From Paludisphaera mucosa (GTDB lineage Bacteria; Planctomycetota; Planctomycetia; Isosphaerales; Isosphaeraceae): 64,000 nt of DNA. The notes beneath the pieces were generated by a model, which did not search any database, was not told where the DNA came from, and worked only from the letters and a program-made list of their open reading frames with translations. Shown here piece after piece: positions 53,358 through 62,332 of this stretch (positions are counted from its first letter, which is position 1; each line of letters begins with the position of its first letter). A program made the translations under genes and the position numbers. The stretch is taken from the NCBI RefSeq assembly GCF_029589435.1, contig NZ_JARRAG010000002.1, forward strand, positions 1,426,001-1,490,000. The letters are read 5' to 3'.

Positions 53358-54224
53358 ATTTCCCTCCTGGATGTCATCGAGTGGGATCGTCCTATGCCGA
53401 GCGGGGGCTGGTGGCTGGACGGCATTCTTAAGTATGCGATCCGGACCAGCAGCATCGCTACGGAATGAAGACTTCGATCGCCTCATTCGTCGCAAGCCGA
53501 ATGCAGCGACAGTCCCAGCGAAGACGAGCCAGGTCGACGGCTCGGGGACGGGGACGCCGCCGACCTGCGCCGTGACCAGCTTCGCATCCAGGGCGAGGAC
53601 ACCGTCGGCGGAGACCGGGATGGTCTGCCAGGAGGGGGGGGCGAGCACGAGGTGGGTGAATCCATCCTGGGCGAGGACCCCCGCGATGGATCCGGGGGGG
53701 CCGATCGGGGGCGGGGAGTCGAACACGAAGAACCCGTACGACAGCTTGAGGCCTCCCGAGGGCCCGGTGGGCTCGATGAGGCTCATGTTGAGCATGAGCT
53801 GCGCCGACATCGTCTCCGAAGATCCGGCGGCGTCGGTCGCCCAGACCGTCAGTCGGATCCGGAACATCTCGCCGTCCTCCGGGCTCGCGTCCGACGGGAT
53901 ATGGACGTCCAACGTCCCCAGGGGGAGGTCGACGACCGAGCCGCCGGGCAGCGCCTGGGGGAAGGAACCGACCTGGAACGGCGCGGGGGAGAGGATCGTC
54001 CGGTCCTGCACCCCCTGGAACGTGACGCCCGGGAGGCCGTCGCCCGACGACGTATTGAGGTTGCGGCCGATCAGGCTCGTGCTGTACGTGAGCGTGAATC
54101 GCGGCCCGTCGGGCTGCCAGGGCGAGATTGGCGCGGCCCAGGCCTCATGAGGGGCGACGACGGCGAGGGCCGTCAGGACGACGGGGACCAGCCAGGCGCG
54201 CGGGGCGCGGAGAGGCGAGGGCAT
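52683..54224 (-). CDS. PEP-CTERM protein without its own stop, reading into the next PEP-CTERM gene
   Basis: The gene starts at the ATG 54222-54224 with AGGAGG upstream and a signal peptide (WLVPVVLTALAVVAPHEAWA). It reaches a complete PEP-CTERM signal (VPEPSTWLVFAGTVAAFGLR, then RMRRSK) near 53480. No stop follows. The frame runs on for about 45 residues (ending PLDDIQEGN) and straight into the Met of the next PEP-CTERM gene, giving a 513-residue product. The short linker includes the next gene's ribosome-binding site, so two separate genes with a lost stop is more likely than a true fusion protein. Confidence 0.65.
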   Translation of the reverse strand: MPSPLRAPRAWLVPVVLTALAVVAPHEAWAAPISPWQPDGPRFTLTYSTSLIGRNLNTSSGDGLPGVTFQGVQDRTILSPAPFQVGSFPQALPGGSVVDLPLGTLDVHIPSDASPEDGEMFRIRLTVWATDAAGSSETMSAQLMLNMSLIEPTGPSGGLKLSYGFFVFDSPPPIGPPGSIAGVLAQDGFTHLVLAPPSWQTIPVSADGVLALDAKLVTAQVGGVPVPEPSTWLVFAGTVAAFGLRRMRRSKSSFRSDAAGPDRILKNAVQPPAPARHRTIPLDDIQEGNMLSPREFAHTRALSTILTGLVVLAAAGREARAVPIPTQITYSTSGPEASHALPTLGPYEFHPVTDGLATVGSELKLGMILVHRQEAGQYMPVLGIPFPIEFRVTKFGEAPLPAGGASIQIDNFINHYIRTDGTVVGNMEMFIRMDPLDGGKYDPVQVGPISLSLKPIAVPPNWDQRPDQEVVAVDVYARLEGAPVPEPATWVVFALGAVGAWRATRTRAGRSRA

Positions 54225-54401
54225 GGCTTCCTCCTTGTTGCGATCGAGGGACGTCCATCCCCCGCGTCGGACGCCGAGGCGCAGCCTCGCAGGCCGACGC
54301 CCGGAAGCGTAGCCATGTGGTTTCCATGAGTCAATGCGAGGAGTTGCGGCCCGCCTCTTCTCAGCCCCCCGGTCGGGGCGTGAACCGGCGGCCGGGGGGC
54401 G

Positions 54402-54407
54402 TATAAT
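54402..54407 (+). promoter_or_regulatory. Candidate -10 box (TATAAT)
   Basis: A perfect TATAAT in GC-rich DNA, 82 nt upstream of the 80-residue gene at 54490. No clear -35 box. Confidence 0.35.
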
Positions 54408-54489
54408 AATCCTGCGTCTGGATCCTGAACGACGACCGCGATCGGAAGGGTCGGCCGGCCGACGGCGGCGGCGACCCGGGAGGTGGAGC

Positions 54490-54732
54490 ATGTCGCATCA
54501 TCATCGGCCTGAGCAGTATCGCCTGATCGACGCCGAGGGCCAGGAGCTGGCCTACGGGGATACGATCCCGTATTTCAAGGGCGTGGTGGCCGACCTCAGG
54601 CCCGGTCGCTACACGATCCAGGAGGTCGTCGCCGACGCCCTCGGGCACGCCCACGAGCAACGGCGGTGGGGCTCGATCACCCACCTCGAAGACGGCACGA
54701 TCGTCCTCCATCCGGACGAGCCGAACGCCTGA
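54490..54732 (+). CDS. Small hypothetical protein
   Basis: An 80-residue protein, MSHHHRPEQYRLIDAEGQEL, with DTIPYFKGVVADLRPGRYTI and a C-terminal segment containing HAHEQRRWGSITHLEDGTIV. It is His-rich and predicted β-rich and soluble. GGAGG (54479-54483) precedes the ATG by 6 nt. I recognise no family. It stands alone between a divergent PEP-CTERM gene and the GH99-like gene. Confidence 0.6.
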   Translation: MSHHHRPEQYRLIDAEGQELAYGDTIPYFKGVVADLRPGRYTIQEVVADALGHAHEQRRWGSITHLEDGTIVLHPDEPNA

Positions 54733-54832
54733 CCGCCCCGCGCCCGACCCGCCGCGCCCGCGCGCCGACCCCCACGGCCCCGGGCGCGGCGAGCTTCCTC
54801 ACTCCCTGCCCCTCCACCACGGAACCGCCCCC

Positions 54833-56971
54833 ATGAAGACGCGACTCGCGCTCTGGTCCCTGATCGTCCTCGGGGGCGTCGCGATCCCGGGCCGGGCCGC
54901 CCGCGCCGAGGACGGCTCGCGCGACCTGGCCAGCGACACCTGGGTCGCCGTCGACGGTTTGGGTCGGCGCTTGCCGACCGCCGCGGAGGTCGGGCCGCCG
55001 AAGCCGGACCGGACGGTCGCGATCTTCTACTTCCTCTGGCTGGGGCGCAGCGGCGAGCTGGGGCCGTTCGACATCACCCGGATCCTGCAGGCCGCGCCCA
55101 ACGCCATGAGCGAGCCCAAGAACCCGCTCTGGGGGCCGCTGCACTACCCCCACCACTGGGGCGAGTCGATCTTCGGCTACTACCGCAACGACGACCCGGG
55201 CGTGCTCCGCAAGCACGCCCAGATGCTGGCCGACGCCGGGGTCGACGCGGTCTTCTTCGACGTCACCAACCAGCTCACCTACCCCGAGAGCTGGAAGGCC
55301 CTGGGGACGGCCTTCGACGCGATGCGCCGGCAGGGGCTGAAGGTCCCCAAGATGGCCTTCCTCACCCCGTTCTGGTCGCCCCGGAAGGTCGTCCGCGAGC
55401 TGTATACGCAGCTCTACGAGCCCGGCCTGCACCCCGACCTCTGGTTCCGCTGGAAGGGCAAGCCCCTCATCCTGGCCGACCCCGACCTGCTGCGCGACGA
55501 CGTCCTGAAGCGTGAGAAGCACACGACCTCGGTCCCGCTCGCGGCCGGCGACAAGCTGGGCGCGGGGTTCAAGGTCGACGTCTCGTTCGACTCCGCCGCG
55601 CTGGCCACGCCGACCTGGGGCGAGCGGGGCGCGTCGGCGACGCTGACCCTCCGTCGCGGCGACGCGACGGGCGAGGTCGTCGCTACCAAGCGCGTCGAGG
55701 ACGTCCGCGACAACGCCTGGCAGACGATCGCGCTCGACGCCCCCGCGCCGGCGGGCGCGTACCACCTGGAGATCTCGGATCCGAAAGGCCGCATCGGCGT
55801 CTGGAAGGACGGCGAGGGGGAGCTGAACCTCAAGGTCGGCCGGATCGACGAGGCCGACCGCCGCATGATGTCGTTCTTCACGTTCCGCCGGCCCCAGCCC
55901 GACTACTTCCAGGGCCCGACCGCCCGGGCCCAGTGGAGCTGGCTCGAAGTCCATCCCCAGCACCCCTTCCCGGACGAGGACGGCAAGCCCGAACAGGTCT
56001 CCGCCGGCGTGGGGCAGAACGCGGTCGACGGCAAGCTCGGCGTGCTGAGCCACCCGCGGGCCCACGGCCGGAGCTTCTCGAACGGCGTCCAGCCCGGCCC
56101 GGAGGGGGTCGACTTCACGGGCAGGAACTTCGCCGAGCAGTGGAAGCGGGCCCGCGAGATCGACCCGCCGCTGGTCTTCGTCACCGGCTGGAACGAGTGG
56201 ATCGCCGGCCGCTTCGACGAGACCTTCCCGCTCGCCGGCGCGGGGCCCGTCACGTTCGTCGACCAGTTCGACCGCGAGCACAGCCGCGACATCGAGCCGA
56301 TGAAGGGGGGCCACGGCGACGCCTTCTATTACCAGCTCGTCTCCGAGGTGCGACGGTACAAGGGCGTGCGGCCGGTCCCGGAGATCGTCTCGCGGCCCAT
56401 CCAGGTCGACGGCCGCTTCGACGACTGGGAGGGCGTCGCCCCCGAGTTCCGCGACACGATCGGGGACCCGATGAAGCGCGACTTCCCGGGCTGGGGCAAG
56501 ACGCTCCACTACGTCAACGCGACCGGCCGCAACGACCTGATCGCCGCGAAGGCGAGCCGGGACGCCGACCACGTCGCCTTCCTCCTCCAGTGCGGCGGCC
56601 CGATCCTGGCGACGCCCGAGATGGGCGGCCCGATGCTCTTCCTCGACGTCGACTCGGATCCCAAAACCGGCTGGCTGGGCTACGACTTCGTCGTCGGCCG
56701 CAACCCGGGCCGGCCGACGCTGGAGCGGAACGTCGGCGGCAAGTACGAATGGACCGACCCGAAGCCGGTCCCCTCATCGACCGCCGGCGACCGCCTGGAG
56801 CTGGCCGTGCCGACCGCCGACCTGGGCCTCAGGCCCGGCTGGGCCGCGATCGACTTCAAGTGGGCCGACGCCCTCGCCGAGACCGGCGACTGGTCGGACT
56901 TCACCCTCAACGGCGACGCCGCCCCCAACGACCGGTTCAACTACCGGGCGACGTTCCCGAAAGCCGATTGA
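54833..56971 (+). CDS. Exported GH99-like/GH71-like protein with C-terminal β-sandwich
   Basis: A 712-residue exported protein. The signal peptide is LALWSLIVLGGVAIPGRAAR. A catalytic-type α/β barrel follows, with VAIFYFLWLGRSGELGPFDI near residue 62, GVDAVFFDVTNQLTYPE and later VFVTGWNEWIAGRFDE, the GWNEW motif of GH99/GH71-like enzymes. An inserted β domain lies around residues 240-340. The C terminus (about 520-712, IQVDGRFDDWEGV onward) looks like a CBM9/DOMON-type β-sandwich that often binds carbohydrate. Substrate unknown; endo-mannosidase-like action is a guess. It is monocistronic. Confidence 0.75.
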   Translation: MKTRLALWSLIVLGGVAIPGRAARAEDGSRDLASDTWVAVDGLGRRLPTAAEVGPPKPDRTVAIFYFLWLGRSGELGPFDITRILQAAPNAMSEPKNPLWGPLHYPHHWGESIFGYYRNDDPGVLRKHAQMLADAGVDAVFFDVTNQLTYPESWKALGTAFDAMRRQGLKVPKMAFLTPFWSPRKVVRELYTQLYEPGLHPDLWFRWKGKPLILADPDLLRDDVLKREKHTTSVPLAAGDKLGAGFKVDVSFDSAALATPTWGERGASATLTLRRGDATGEVVATKRVEDVRDNAWQTIALDAPAPAGAYHLEISDPKGRIGVWKDGEGELNLKVGRIDEADRRMMSFFTFRRPQPDYFQGPTARAQWSWLEVHPQHPFPDEDGKPEQVSAGVGQNAVDGKLGVLSHPRAHGRSFSNGVQPGPEGVDFTGRNFAEQWKRAREIDPPLVFVTGWNEWIAGRFDETFPLAGAGPVTFVDQFDREHSRDIEPMKGGHGDAFYYQLVSEVRRYKGVRPVPEIVSRPIQVDGRFDDWEGVAPEFRDTIGDPMKRDFPGWGKTLHYVNATGRNDLIAAKASRDADHVAFLLQCGGPILATPEMGGPMLFLDVDSDPKTGWLGYDFVVGRNPGRPTLERNVGGKYEWTDPKPVPSSTAGDRLELAVPTADLGLRPGWAAIDFKWADALAETGDWSDFTLNGDAAPNDRFNYRATFPKAD

Positions 56972-57373
56972 GCCCCGACGGGGACGCGATCCTCGGCCTC
57001 CGCGTCTCGGTGCAAGCCGACTCCCGGGACCGGCTTGAGACGGCCGTCAAAAGCCCCGCGGACGGGTTGGTCACTTGCAAGGGCGGGCGGGTCTCGTAAA
57101 ATAGTCGGACCGCGTCGCGCGGAACGCACGTCTCGGCCGCCGCAGGGCCAGGAGCCGTCGGGCATCCGGCCTGCGTTTGTTTATGGACTTGTCCGGGCGG
57201 ATCGTCGCCCCGTCTTTCCAATACGAATTTCATACGAAGAGTCGAAAATCGCCGCGTGCGTCGACCCGGGCCTTCGCGGATCCCCGCGACGGCGCCGGCC
57301 GCAGCCCGCGGCCGCGGAACTCCCCGAGGATCGAGGGGCGTCGCATCATCTCTGATTGGCGGAGGCCTTGTTC
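56972..57373. other. Intergenic region without recognisable gene
   Basis: I see no supported gene, RNA or repeat. A slightly A/T-rich stretch (about 57176-57250) may contain the promoter of the Phd-like antitoxin gene. Confidence 0.35.
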
Positions 57374-57670
57374 ATGGCGGAAAAGACCTCGGACTCTCCC
57401 GTGCGGATCATCGGCAGTCGGGAGTTGCACCAGAACCTGCCGGGGATCCTGCGGGAGCTCGAGAATGACAAGGTCCGCTACGTCCTCACCGTCCACGGCA
57501 AGCCCCGCGCGGTCCTGGTCGGGGCCGAACCCTACCTCAGCATGATCCTCGACGGCCGCAAGTCGAGCGAGGCCCTCGTCGGCCTCCAGCTCACCGCGCT
57601 CCTGGGCGGCGACCTGGGCGCGGTGCCGCTCGACGACCTGGAGCGGGCCCTCGACCAGCGCGGCGACTGA
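57374..57670 (+). CDS. Phd/YefM-like antitoxin, apparently orphan
   Basis: A 98-residue protein, with VRIIGSRELHQNLPGILREL and KVRYVLTVHGKPRAVLVGAE. This is the conserved Phd/YefM N-terminal DNA-binding and dimer pattern (hydrophobic-S-R-E-L, then T-x-x-G-K-P-x-A-V-L-V). GGAGG at 57361-57365 lies 8 nt before the ATG at 57374; an in-frame TTG at 57356 would add six residues. The next plus-strand gene is far away and no toxin follows, so it may act alone as a repressor. Confidence 0.78.
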   Translation: MAEKTSDSPVRIIGSRELHQNLPGILRELENDKVRYVLTVHGKPRAVLVGAEPYLSMILDGRKSSEALVGLQLTALLGGDLGAVPLDDLERALDQRGD

Positions 57671-57722
57671 CGCTCTCACGCCGTCGCCCACGCCAGTACT
57701 CCCGCCGAGGCCCCTCTCCCGC

Positions 57723-58412
57723 TCACTCGGCGAGGTCTAGCTCGGCCGCCGTCGGCTCGGGCTTCTTCTTCATCTTCGCCCGGACGATCTCGAAGACCGC
57801 CGGCAGCACCGAGATGACGACGATCGCCACGACCACGATCTTGAAGTTCTCCTGGACGACCTTGCTGCCGGCGAACCACTTCCCGCCCACCAGGAACATC
57901 GTCACCCAGGCGACGCCGCCGGTCACGTTGTAGAGCGCGAACTTGCCGTAGTTCATCCGGCCGATCCCGGCCACGAACGGGGCGAAGGTCCGCACGATCG
58001 GGATGAACCGGGCCAGGATGATCGTCTTCGCGCCGTACTTCTCGTAGAACGCGTGCGCCTGCATCAGGTGGTTGCGGTTCAGCAGCCGGGAGTCCTCCCG
58101 CGAGAAGACCTTGGGCCCCAGGTACCAGCCGACGGCGTAGTTCACGGCGTCGCCCAGGATCGCCGCGACGATCAGGAGCGCCGTCAGCGGGACGATCTGG
58201 ATCGGCGAATTCGGGTGGGCCGCCACGGCCCCCGCCGCGAAGAGCAGCGAGTCGCCCGGCAGGAAGGGCGTCACCACCAGCCCCGTCTCGGCGAAGATGA
58301 TCGCGAAGAGGATCACGTAGAGCCAGGGCCCGACCGCCTGGGCGAGGGTGTTGAGCGACTCCGGGCTGAAGTGGACCACGAACTCGAAAAGCTGGCGGGC
58401 AAGCTCCATCAT
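57723..58412 (-). CDS. DedA family membrane protein
   Basis: A 229-residue membrane protein with 4-6 spans. It has the DedA/VTT-domain pattern: FLPGDSLLFAAGAVAAH, YAVGWYLGPKVFSRED, AHAFYEKYGAKTIILARFIP and the conserved VRTFAPFVAGIGRMNYGKFA. DedA proteins flip lipids such as undecaprenyl phosphate or maintain proton motive force. Two adjacent ATGs (58410-58412 and 58407-58409) are possible; the GGAG site fits the second better. It is on the same strand as ExbD, 57 nt downstream of it. Confidence 0.92.
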   Translation of the reverse strand: MMELARQLFEFVVHFSPESLNTLAQAVGPWLYVILFAIIFAETGLVVTPFLPGDSLLFAAGAVAAHPNSPIQIVPLTALLIVAAILGDAVNYAVGWYLGPKVFSREDSRLLNRNHLMQAHAFYEKYGAKTIILARFIPIVRTFAPFVAGIGRMNYGKFALYNVTGGVAWVTMFLVGGKWFAGSKVVQENFKIVVVAIVVISVLPAVFEIVRAKMKKKPEPTAAELDLAE

Positions 58413-58469
58413 CGACTCCGAAGGGGTGGAAACGGGCGGGACGCGGCGGGGGAGGGCGACGATCCCTCG

Positions 58470-58922
58470 TCAGGGGGCTTCCCGGCCCCCGGCCTTCTTC
58501 GACTCGTCGCGCGAGCGGACGGGGAGGCGGACGTTGCGGATCCCGGCCGCGTCGCAGGCCGACAGCACGTCGGCCAGGTCCTGGTAGGCCAGCGCGGCCC
58601 CGCCGCGGATCATCACGCCCTGGTTGGCGTAGCGGTCGCGGGCCCGGCGGAGCAGGACGGTCAGGCCGTCGAGGTCGTGGACCGTCTCCCCCACGGCGAC
58701 CTTGCCGGGCTCGACCACGGTCAGCACCAGGTCGTCGGGCGCGGCGGTCAGGGGGGCGGCGTCGGCCACTTCGGGGACCTTGACCGCGAACTCGCTCTCG
58801 TCCCAATCATACAGGCGGGTGGCCGCCATGAAGAACACCAATAGGCAAAGGATCACGTCGACCATCGGCGTCATGTTGATGACGGGCGCTTCGTCCTGGG
58901 CCTGGAGGCGGCTGGAGAGCAT
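58470..58922 (-). CDS. ExbD/TolR-type biopolymer transport protein
   Basis: A 150-residue proton-channel partner with one N-terminal membrane span (INMTPMVDVILCLLVFFMAA) whose Asp (D in MVDVIL) is the conserved proton-binding residue. A periplasmic domain ends near ACDAAGIRNVRLPV. It pairs with the upstream ExbB/TolQ-like gene (35-nt gap) to energise an outer-membrane process, either TonB-type uptake or Tol-Pal. A GAGG site precedes its ATG. Confidence 0.9.
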   Translation of the reverse strand: MLSSRLQAQDEAPVINMTPMVDVILCLLVFFMAATRLYDWDESEFAVKVPEVADAAPLTAAPDDLVLTVVEPGKVAVGETVHDLDGLTVLLRRARDRYANQGVMIRGGAALAYQDLADVLSACDAAGIRNVRLPVRSRDESKKAGGREAP

Positions 58923-58957
58923 GGCGGGGCCTCGGGCGGGACGGGGCTCGACCCGCG

Positions 58958-59875
58958 TCAGACGACGCGCGTCTCCTGGGGCCGGGGGAGGTCGTTGGGG
59001 AGGCCGGGGGGGATGCGGCGGTCGACGCCCGAGGGCCGGACGGAGTCGCCGGCGACCATGTCGACCACCTGCCGGGCGTAGTCGTCCAGCTCGCGGGTCA
59101 GGACGTCCAGGCGGTTGAGCAGGTAGTAATACATCGAGACCGCCAGGATCGCGATCCCCAGCCCGAAGGCCGTGGCGATCAGGGCCAGGCTGATCCCCTG
59201 CGCCAGCATCTCGCCCCGCGCCGGGCCGGCCTTGCCGCCCAGGGCGTCGAACGACTGGATGATGCCGACCACGGTCCCCAGCAGGCCGAGCAAGGGCCCG
59301 AGCGTCGCCATGGCGCTCAGGACGCGCAGGTTCCGCTTCAGCTCGATGATCTCGCCCGCCGAGTCGAACGCGACCGTCTGGCGGATCTCGGCCCCCGGCC
59401 GGCCCCAGGCCCGGACGACGTGGCCGAACACCCGGCCGGCGACGCTGTCATGCGCCTTGCACAGCTCCAGCGCCCGGTCGCGGTCGAGCTTCCCCGAGGC
59501 CAGCCGCTCCAAAAAGCGGTCGACGAACTCGGGCGGGACGACCCGCTTGCGGCGCAGGGCCAGGAATCGCTCGAGCGCGAAGCCCATCGTCAGGATCGAG
59601 CAGGCGGCCAGCGGCCAGAGCATCGGGTTCGCGGTCAGCAGCAGCCGCCGCACCGCGTTGCGGTCGATCCCGGGCCTGGGCTCGGCCCCGGCCGTCGGCG
59701 ACGCGCCGGAGGGCGCGGCCCCCACGCTCGGGGCCGGGGCGTCCGCGGCCTTTTTCGCCTCGGCCGCCGGCGGCGGCGGGACCTCCTGCCCCCGGATCGA
59801 GCCGGGCGCGACGCCCCAAGCGAGGGCGGTCGCCGCGAGGATCGGGCCGAAGGTCGAGCGAAGGCGGAGTTTCAA
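58958..59875 (-). CDS. MotA/TolQ/ExbB proton-channel family protein
   Basis: A 305-residue protein with a signal-like N terminus and an Ala/Pro-rich insert (about 30-70). The first main span is PMLWPLAACSILTMGFALER (about 90-110), then the long cytoplasmic region and the two conserved C-terminal spans LSAMATLGPLLGLLGTVVGI and GISLALIATAFGLGIAILAV. The Ala/Pro-rich N-terminal extension is common in planctomycete ExbB. The annotated start is TTG at 59873-59875 with a weak ribosome-binding site, so the exact N terminus is unsure. It forms an operon with the downstream ExbD gene. Confidence 0.88.
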   Translation of the reverse strand: MKLRLRSTFGPILAATALAWGVAPGSIRGQEVPPPPAAEAKKAADAPAPSVGAAPSGASPTAGAEPRPGIDRNAVRRLLLTANPMLWPLAACSILTMGFALERFLALRRKRVVPPEFVDRFLERLASGKLDRDRALELCKAHDSVAGRVFGHVVRAWGRPGAEIRQTVAFDSAGEIIELKRNLRVLSAMATLGPLLGLLGTVVGIIQSFDALGGKAGPARGEMLAQGISLALIATAFGLGIAILAVSMYYYLLNRLDVLTRELDDYARQVVDMVAGDSVRPSGVDRRIPPGLPNDLPRPQETRVV

Positions 59876-60069
59876 GGATCAGGATTCCCGGCCGCTCGGG
59901 CCCGGCCCCTCGCCGGAAGGCCCGTCCCCGATTGATGCTTCTCATGATGTTCGACGACGATCGCGCGGGACGTCGTCGCGCGCACGACGGCCCGGCGTGA
60001 ATGTAAACAGCCCCGCCGACGCTGTCAATCGAACCGATCGCCCGGCCTAGGTTCCCCAGCCGAAGTGAG

Positions 60070-60660
60070 TCAGGCCCGACCTCCGGTCCACTTGATGCAA
60101 TACTCGACGTCGCGAAGGGCTCGCCGCGCCTCCCGACATTCCGGGTTTAGGCGGATCGCTTCGCGGAAGCAATCGGCGGCTTCGTGAAAACGCTCGCGAG
60201 CCCGCAGCACCAATCCCAGGTTGAGATAGGCCTCCCAGATGCATCCCTTCGGGCAGCCGACGGCCGCCCGATGAACCTCCTCGGCCTCGTGCAGCCGTCC
60301 TTGCTTGGCCAGCACGGCACCCAGGTAGATTCGGCCGGACGCAACGCCAGGATCGGCCGCGATGGCTTTTCGATACCACGCCGCCGCCTGGTCGTAATCG
60401 CCGGCCTGGTCGAAGAGGTGGCCCATGTTTGAAAGGGGGATCCGGCGCTTCTCGGGCGGGGAGAGGTCGATGGACTTCGCGATCGCCTGCTCGGCCTCCT
60501 CGTAGCGGGACACCTGGACGAGTGCCATCCCGAGCAGCAACCAGCTCAGGCCATGATCTGGGAAGTCGATCAGGTAACGCCGCGCGACGCGGATCGTCAG
60601 GGCTGGGAAACGCCCGTTCGAAATCCGCCGCAGCCGCTTGAACCGCTCTCTTTGGCCCAT
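60070..60660 (-). CDS. Tetratricopeptide repeat protein
   Basis: A 196-residue soluble protein made of four to five TPR units. The text shows DHGLSWLLLGMALVQVSRYE, IPLSNMGHLFDQAGDYDQAA with AWYRKAIAADP, GAVLAKQGRLHEAEEVHRAA, NLGLVLRARERFHEAADCFR with EAIRLNPE, and RRALRDVEYCIKWTG at the end. TPR domains mediate protein-protein contacts. GGAGG precedes the ATG at 60658-60660 by 5 nt; a GTG one codon upstream is also possible. It is divergent from the DUF1501 gene. Confidence 0.85.
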   Translation of the reverse strand: MGQRERFKRLRRISNGRFPALTIRVARRYLIDFPDHGLSWLLLGMALVQVSRYEEAEQAIAKSIDLSPPEKRRIPLSNMGHLFDQAGDYDQAAAWYRKAIAADPGVASGRIYLGAVLAKQGRLHEAEEVHRAAVGCPKGCIWEAYLNLGLVLRARERFHEAADCFREAIRLNPECREARRALRDVEYCIKWTGGRA

Positions 60661-60850
60661 CACGTCCTCCGCCGCTGGTCGCCCCTGGCGCAGGCCGACC
60701 AGAACTCATGTCAACCCACGGGGACCCGAGCGTCAACGTGGCGGTCGGATCCTGATCGCAACGCCAGGCAGACACATGGCTTTCCAAAAGGTATCCTGGA
60801 AATCCCCGAAACGAATCGGGGAGGGCCGCCGGACCTCGGAGGACGCGATC

Positions 60851-62317
60851 TTGAGTGGACCGGGACGAAGCCAGTCGGGGCACGACCACGCCCACCCGTT
60901 CGGCGGCCTGCATGCGCGGGAGCGCGAGGGGCTGGTGGTCGCCGGTCGGCGGGGGATGCTCAAGGCGAGCCTGGCGGGGCTCGCCGGGCTGACGCTGCCC
61001 GACCTGCTGCGGCTGAGGTCGACCGCCTCGGCCTCGGGGGCGAGGCCGCCGGGGGGGAAGGCCGTCATCCTGCTCTGGATGGCGGGCGGGCCCAGCCAAA
61101 TCGACACCTGGGACCCCAAGCCGGGCCGGCCGCTGGAGAACCGCGGGCCCTTCGGCTCGATCGAGACGAGCCTGCCGGGCGTCCGGCTCTGCGAGCACCT
61201 GCCGAAGCAGGCGGCGATGCTCGACAAGTTCACGATCATCCGGTCGGTCGACGCCCGCCACAGCAACCACGAGCCGAACAAGGTCTTCCAGACCGCCAAC
61301 CTCGACGCCGAGCCCCGCCTGGGGCCGAGCAAGGACCTCTATCCGGCCATCGGCTCGATCGTCGCGAGGCATCACGGGGCCAATAACCCGGGGATCCCGC
61401 CCTACGTCGCGTTCCAGACCTCGCGGACGCACGTCGCCTACGGCGGCCACCTGGGCAAGCAGTTCGACCCGTTCATCGCCAACCAGGCCTGCCGACTGCC
61501 GGTCTACGACCTCGTCGGCGTCGACTCGGGCCGGACCTCGGCCGCCGGCTTCTTCAAGCTCCCCGGGGGCATGTCGCACGAGCGGCTGAAGGGCCGCCAG
61601 GCGCTTCTCGACGACCTGGACGGGCTCCGCCGCGCGCTCGACCACTCGCCCGACGTCGCCGCGATGGACCGCTACGGCCGCGAGGCCGTCGACCTGCTCG
61701 TCGGCCGCCGCGCGCAGCGGGCGTTCGACCTGGACGACGAGCCGGAAGCCGTCCGCGACCGCTACGGCAAGCACCTCTGGTGTCAGCAGGCGTTGCTGGC
61801 CCGCCGGCTCGTCGAGGCCGGCGCGGCGTTCGTCACGCTCGACCTGAGCTACCACACGGCCTCGGGCACGTGGGACAACCACGGCGACAACATCCCCCCC
61901 TACGGCGGCATCAGCAAGGGGTTGAAGCCGCTCCTGCCGCTGTTCGACCACCTGATCACCACTCTGGTCACCGACCTCGATCAGCGCGGGCTGCTCGACG
62001 ACGTGCTGGTGATCGCCATGGGCGAGTTCGGCCGCACCCCGAGGATGGGCACGCAGGGGAGCAGCGACGGCCGCGACCACTGGAACGCCGTCATGTCGAT
62101 GTGCCTCGCCGGCGGCGGCCTGCGGCACGGTCAGGTCATCGGCTCCAGCGAGGCCGACGGCGGCCACATCAAGGACCGGCCCGTCACCCCCGGCGACCTC
62201 GCCGCCACCATCTACCAGCACATGGGCGTCCCCCTCGACGCCGTCTACCACGACGCCAACCGGCGCCCCCACTTCATCGTCGCCGACGGCGGCCGGCCCA
62301 TCGCCGAGCTGTTCTGA
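60851..62317 (+). CDS. DUF1501 protein, Tat-exported
   Basis: A 488-residue member of the DUF1501 family (alkaline-phosphatase/sulfatase-like fold), very common in planctomycetes beside DUF1549/DUF1553 genes, which are absent here. It starts with a Tat-type leader (AGRRGMLKASLAGLAG) and has ILLWMAGGPSQIDTWDPKPG, SVDARHSNHE, LDLSYHTASGTWDNHGDN, VIAMGEFGRTPRMG and GRDHWNAV. I chose the TTG at 60851 because GGAGG at 60838-60842 lies 8 nt upstream; an ATG at 60776 would add 25 residues. Its function is unknown. Confidence 0.85.
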   Translation: MSGPGRSQSGHDHAHPFGGLHAREREGLVVAGRRGMLKASLAGLAGLTLPDLLRLRSTASASGARPPGGKAVILLWMAGGPSQIDTWDPKPGRPLENRGPFGSIETSLPGVRLCEHLPKQAAMLDKFTIIRSVDARHSNHEPNKVFQTANLDAEPRLGPSKDLYPAIGSIVARHHGANNPGIPPYVAFQTSRTHVAYGGHLGKQFDPFIANQACRLPVYDLVGVDSGRTSAAGFFKLPGGMSHERLKGRQALLDDLDGLRRALDHSPDVAAMDRYGREAVDLLVGRRAQRAFDLDDEPEAVRDRYGKHLWCQQALLARRLVEAGAAFVTLDLSYHTASGTWDNHGDNIPPYGGISKGLKPLLPLFDHLITTLVTDLDQRGLLDDVLVIAMGEFGRTPRMGTQGSSDGRDHWNAVMSMCLAGGGLRHGQVIGSSEADGGHIKDRPVTPGDLAATIYQHMGVPLDAVYHDANRRPHFIVADGGRPIAELF

Positions 62318-62332
62318 CCCGGAGGGCCCGCG

